A DNA stretch of 8,856 nt from Bacteroidota bacterium. GTDB taxonomy: Bacteria; Bacteroidota; Ignavibacteria; SZUA-365. Below are positions 7,134 to 8,856 of this stretch, one piece after another. Numbering within the stretch: the stretch's first letter is position 1; each line of letters starts with the position of its first letter. Below the pieces are notes generated by a model. It worked only from the letters and a program-made list of their open reading frames with translations. It was not told the origin of the DNA and made no database searches. Made by a program: the position numbers and the translations under genes. Where the stretch lies: the NCBI GenBank assembly GCA_018224345.1, contig JAGTUW010000213.1, forward strand, positions 1-8,856. Reading direction: 5' to 3'.

Positions 7134-7901
7134 TCACCTGTTTTTCTGTTGTATCCGGATCCCGTTGTACAAGTCGCCGATGACCCGCTTCGGCGCGCCG
7201 GTGCTGATGATCGCTATAGTAAAAAGCAGATTCTTGGTGACATTCATCGCGGCGTGAATCAGCCAGCCGCTGTACAGTGCGGCTTCCGACTCCCCGAGCA
7301 ATTGATCGATCAGGGCGAAGACGATAACATTGCCGGCAAAATAAATCAGCACACCCGAGGAAAACCAGAAGACCGGGTTGTCCACCAGAAGCACTTCGCT
7401 GTTGCGCATCTCATTGATCAGGGTCGCGACGGAAATAATCACGAATACAACACTGACGATGGAGAGAAAAATACCCTGAAACTGGTCGGAGCTTTTGAGA
7501 ATGAAGGTTGAGAATATCCAGATGACGAGAAAGACCGGGATACTGAAGAGAAGCAGACGCCGTATACGCTCATTCTGGTTGATCATTGAAAAGATCAGCA
7601 TCAACAGGGTGTATTCAATCGCGGTGTATGTGTTGTACAGCCAGAGATTCGGAATCTCCATCCTGCTCAGAAGCATCCCCGCCAATTCGGTCAAGAAAGT
7701 GAATGCCAGCAGATATACGAAGAAACGGTACGGTTTATCCAGCCATCTGAGGCCGATCAAACCGGGAAGCAGGGGTATCGCCACAGTATAGGCGGCATAA
7801 AAGGCTATGGCCAGGACCTGCCTGCGAATATCATCCTGACCTGCATCCTGGATGAGAAGAAGAAAGGGAATGATCTCGGCGATAAAGTTGGGAAAATACA
7901 A
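7134..7901 (-). CDS. Seven-helix integral membrane protein of unknown function
   Basis: The protein has 255 residues with about seven hydrophobic helices, roughly at 29-50, 58-79, 88-107, 115-135, 143-163, 178-199 and 211-233, plus a short apolar N-terminus. The best landmarks are YTAIEYTLL in helix 3, NPVFWFSSGVLIYFAGN (175-191) in helix 6 and HAAMNVTKNLLFTIAI (216-231) in helix 7. I recognise this layout from uncharacterised Bacteroidota membrane proteins that often sit beside histidine kinases; that association is from memory and was not searched. It has no enzyme motif. A receptor or membrane-sensor role for the downstream kinase is inference. The start is TTG (7899-7901): an in-frame TGA lies upstream with no ATG or GTG after it, and a purine-rich GGAGCGAGG precedes it. 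The first internal Met (76) would delete two helices. An ATG five bases upstream is in another frame. Its own promoter probably lies at 7934-7965. Confidence 0.8.
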   Translation of the reverse strand: MYFPNFIAEIIPFLLLIQDAGQDDIRRQVLAIAFYAAYTVAIPLLPGLIGLRWLDKPYRFFVYLLAFTFLTELAGMLLSRMEIPNLWLYNTYTAIEYTLLMLIFSMINQNERIRRLLLFSIPVFLVIWIFSTFILKSSDQFQGIFLSIVSVVFVIISVATLINEMRNSEVLLVDNPVFWFSSGVLIYFAGNVIVFALIDQLLGESEAALYSGWLIHAAMNVTKNLLFTIAIISTGAPKRVIGDLYNGIRIQQKNR

Positions 7902-7933
7902 TACATCCTCGCTCCGGTGTTGCGGGAACAGCA

Positions 7934-7965
7934 GAAATATACGACGGGATGGTCATCTATTCAAA
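7934..7965 (-). promoter_or_regulatory. Promoter of the 7TM gene, overlapping a hairpin
   Basis: On the minus strand TTTG (7962-7965) is followed by exactly 20 bases and TATATTTC (7934-7941), seven of eight against TAnnTTTG. The -7 box is about 32 bases before the TTG start codon. The spacer contains the complete distal arm of the hairpin at 7945-7979, so promoter and hairpin are physically interlocked. Confidence 0.5.
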
Positions 7966-7979
7966 TGATAACCATCCCG
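7945..7979 (-). terminator. Strong hairpin between the small-protein gene and the 7TM gene (candidate terminator)
   Basis: CGGGATGGT (7945-7953) and ACCATCCCG (7971-7979) form a perfect 9-bp stem, extended by three more pairs after one mismatch, with a loop of about nine bases. It lies 67 bases past the stop of the 141-residue gene. The minus-strand continuation TCGTATATTTCTG is only moderately T-rich. It could terminate the upstream transcript, or act on the overlapping 7TM promoter as an inverted-repeat operator. Confidence 0.5.
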
Positions 7980-8046
7980 CACATTCTGAAATTGTATGTT
8001 TCCTTACGATCCTGCTTTCTCTCTTTCCGTGCATATGCAACGCGAT

Positions 8047-8472
8047 TCAGGAATTCAATGCGTTGCTCTCCTCATGAAAACGGGAGACGGGAAGCGCGTG
8101 GCCAAATACAAAGCCATTCGCAAGATCCTGTCCGTAGGCATCGACACCGACAATGACCATCTGCGGCTTCCCCTCGGCATCCTCGCCGTAATAGTAGCGG
8201 ATGCCCACCGCCTCTTCCTGCATCAGCAGTTGCTCCAGCGCCGTACGGCTGAAGTAGCGGCCTTTCGTTGCGCCGCGTCCCGTAGCCATGCGGTAATTCC
8301 GTGTCAATGCTCCCGCCTCATCGAGTGCGATCGTATGGTCTTCGAAACCCGTGAATACCGGACGTTTTCTTTCATCGTTTGTACGGGGCAGCGGGGGAGC
8401 GATCGGGGCATCGACAAATAGCGATGCTCTGTTTGTATCATCCTGTACGGTGTTTTCTTTTCTTTCCTGCAT
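8047..8472 (-). CDS. Small cytoplasmic protein, cysteine-free paralogue of the TRNYR/CPPFC family
   Basis: The protein has 141 residues with no signal peptide or TM helix. Residues 1-45 are charged and proline-rich (APIAPPLPR) and probably disordered. Residues 46-141 form a conserved domain: LTRNYRM (56-62), a Gly/Lys-rich turn, YFSRTALEQLL (73-83), VGIRYYYGED (89-98), MVIVGVDAYGQDL (105-117) and the end NALNS. It aligns without gaps to the neighbouring truncated gene at about 43 of 88 positions by hand count. The neighbour's CPPFC is VSRFH here, and the whole protein has no cysteine. The pattern resembles an uncharacterised small-protein family I recall from Bacteroidota; no function is known to me. 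The ATG start is backed by AAAGGA about eight bases upstream. Confidence 0.8.
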   Translation of the reverse strand: MQERKENTVQDDTNRASLFVDAPIAPPLPRTNDERKRPVFTGFEDHTIALDEAGALTRNYRMATGRGATKGRYFSRTALEQLLMQEEAVGIRYYYGEDAEGKPQMVIVGVDAYGQDLANGFVFGHALPVSRFHEESNALNS

Positions 8473-8527
8473 TGTTCTTGTCCTTTCTCGTTACAATGAT
8501 CGGCATATACCGGGGTGTTCGTACACA

Positions 8528-8547
8528 GATATGGGATCACACATATC
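8528..8547. repeat. Inverted repeat between the paralogous small-protein genes
   Basis: GATATG (8528-8533) and CATATC (8542-8547) are exact reverse complements eight bases apart, with an alternative pairing GGGAT/ATCCC (8533-8537 and 8545-8549). It lies between the GC-rich hairpin and the 141-residue gene. A protein-binding site or a second leader hairpin is possible. Confidence 0.3.
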
Positions 8548-8577
8548 CCGCCTCCCGCTTGCAACGGCGGAAGGCGG
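8548..8577 (-). terminator. GC-rich hairpin after the truncated CPPFC gene (possible terminator or attenuator)
   Basis: CCGCCT/AGGCGG (8548-8553 and 8572-8577) plus CCGC/GCGG (8555-8558 and 8567-8570) with one internal mismatch make an 11-position stem with an 8-base loop, 12 bases past the stop codon. No T-tract follows on the minus strand. It may be a mRNA 3' end, a stability element or an attenuator in a two-gene transcript. Confidence 0.4.
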
Positions 8578-8589
8578 TGCGCTGCGTGC

Positions 8590-8856
8590 TCAGCTGTTGA
8601 GCGGATTGAAGTCACCGCAGAACGGAGGACAGGGTACGGAGCGCTCGGCAAGGAAACCGTCGACCAGGTCGCGGCCATGCTCATCGACACCGACCATGAT
8701 CAGCACCGGACGTTCGTTGTTCTCTTTCGCGTAGTAATAGCGGATACCCACGACGCCTTCCTGGGAGAGCACCTGCTCGATGGCTGCGCGCCCGAAAAAT
8801 CCTCCCTTGATCGCGCCTTTCCCAGCGCTCATCCGGTAGTTGCGTGTCAGTTCCGA
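8590..8856 (-). CDS. Small protein with CPPFC motif, 5' part cut off by the window edge
   Basis: Only the C-terminal 88 codons are visible; the reading frame is open to the last base of the window, so the true start lies outside. The visible part matches the neighbour's domain from LTRNYRM onward: GGFFGRAAIEQVL, VGIRYYYAKEN, LIMVGVDEHGRDL, then SVPCPPFCGD and FNPLNS at the end. An internal ATG (8830-8832) is inside the conserved TRNYRM block and is unlikely to be the start. The CPPFC cysteine pair close to the C-terminus could bind metal, form a disulfide or be a redox or modification site; none of these is shown. It is an apparent tandem duplicate of the 141-residue gene and the more family-typical copy, since the Cys motif is the feature I remember from relatives. 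Confidence 0.78.
   Translation of the reverse strand, partial: SELTRNYRMSAGKGAIKGGFFGRAAIEQVLSQEGVVGIRYYYAKENNERPVLIMVGVDEHGRDLVDGFLAERSVPCPPFCGDFNPLNS

Noticed and set aside
8047..8856. Tandem small genes as ribosomal-peptide (RiPP) precursors with a CPPFC core
   Set aside because: The conserved part is a long domain rather than a leader, the copies share their very C-terminus (LNS), and no modifying enzyme or transporter is in view. It cannot be fully excluded without the sequence to the right.
1..8856. CRISPR array, transposon, tRNA/rRNA, phage genes
   Set aside because: No regular spaced repeats, terminal repeats with transposase, cloverleaf or phage structural motifs were seen on either strand.

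Overview
The window most likely comes from a Gram-negative bacterium of the Bacteroidota/Chlorobiota/Ignavibacteria-Kapabacteria group. The evidence is indirect. Three upstream regions carry a Bacteroidota-style promoter: TTG, exactly 20 bases, then a TAnnTTTG-like box. The protein set also fits: a lamin-tail-domain protein with an SPNPFSPDSDG C-terminal module, a secreted fibronectin-III-like mini-protein, a SpoIID/LytB-type lipoprotein, a soloist 7-helix membrane protein, and a family of small cytoplasmic proteins that I associate with Bacteroidota. No rRNA, tRNA, CRISPR, transposon or phage gene is visible. Base composition is moderate, with no obvious break.

Layout, left to right. (1) glgA (glycogen synthase, minus strand, 47-1534) has its own promoter, whose spacer is filled by a perfect 9-9-9 inverted repeat. 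(2) A SpoIID/LytB-domain lipoprotein (minus, 1744-3021, TTG start) and a 134-residue exported FnIII-like protein (minus, 3167-3571) follow, with candidate terminators behind each. (3) A 288-base divergent spacer, the longest gap in the window, leads to a two-lamin-tail-domain secreted protein (plus, 3860-5269). Its stop codon interlocks with that of the convergent kinase gene. (4) From 5264 to the right edge all genes are on the minus strand. In transcription order they are: a small protein with a CPPFC motif (cut by the window edge), a cysteine-free paralogue, a seven-helix membrane protein, and a hybrid histidine kinase (one TM helix, PAS, HisKA, HATPase, REC).

The left half is ordinary housekeeping and envelope content: glycogen storage, peptidoglycan or envelope modification, and secreted surface proteins. 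The right half is the part worth attention. Tandem, diverged small proteins of unknown function sit upstream of a 7TM protein and then a kinase that has almost no sensory domain of its own. I infer that this could be one signalling module, with the 7TM protein as receptor, the PAS-hybrid kinase as transducer, and the small proteins as ligands, targets or modulators. The sequence supports co-orientation and the domain assignments. It does not prove a shared transcript or function, because hairpins and at least one internal promoter separate the genes.
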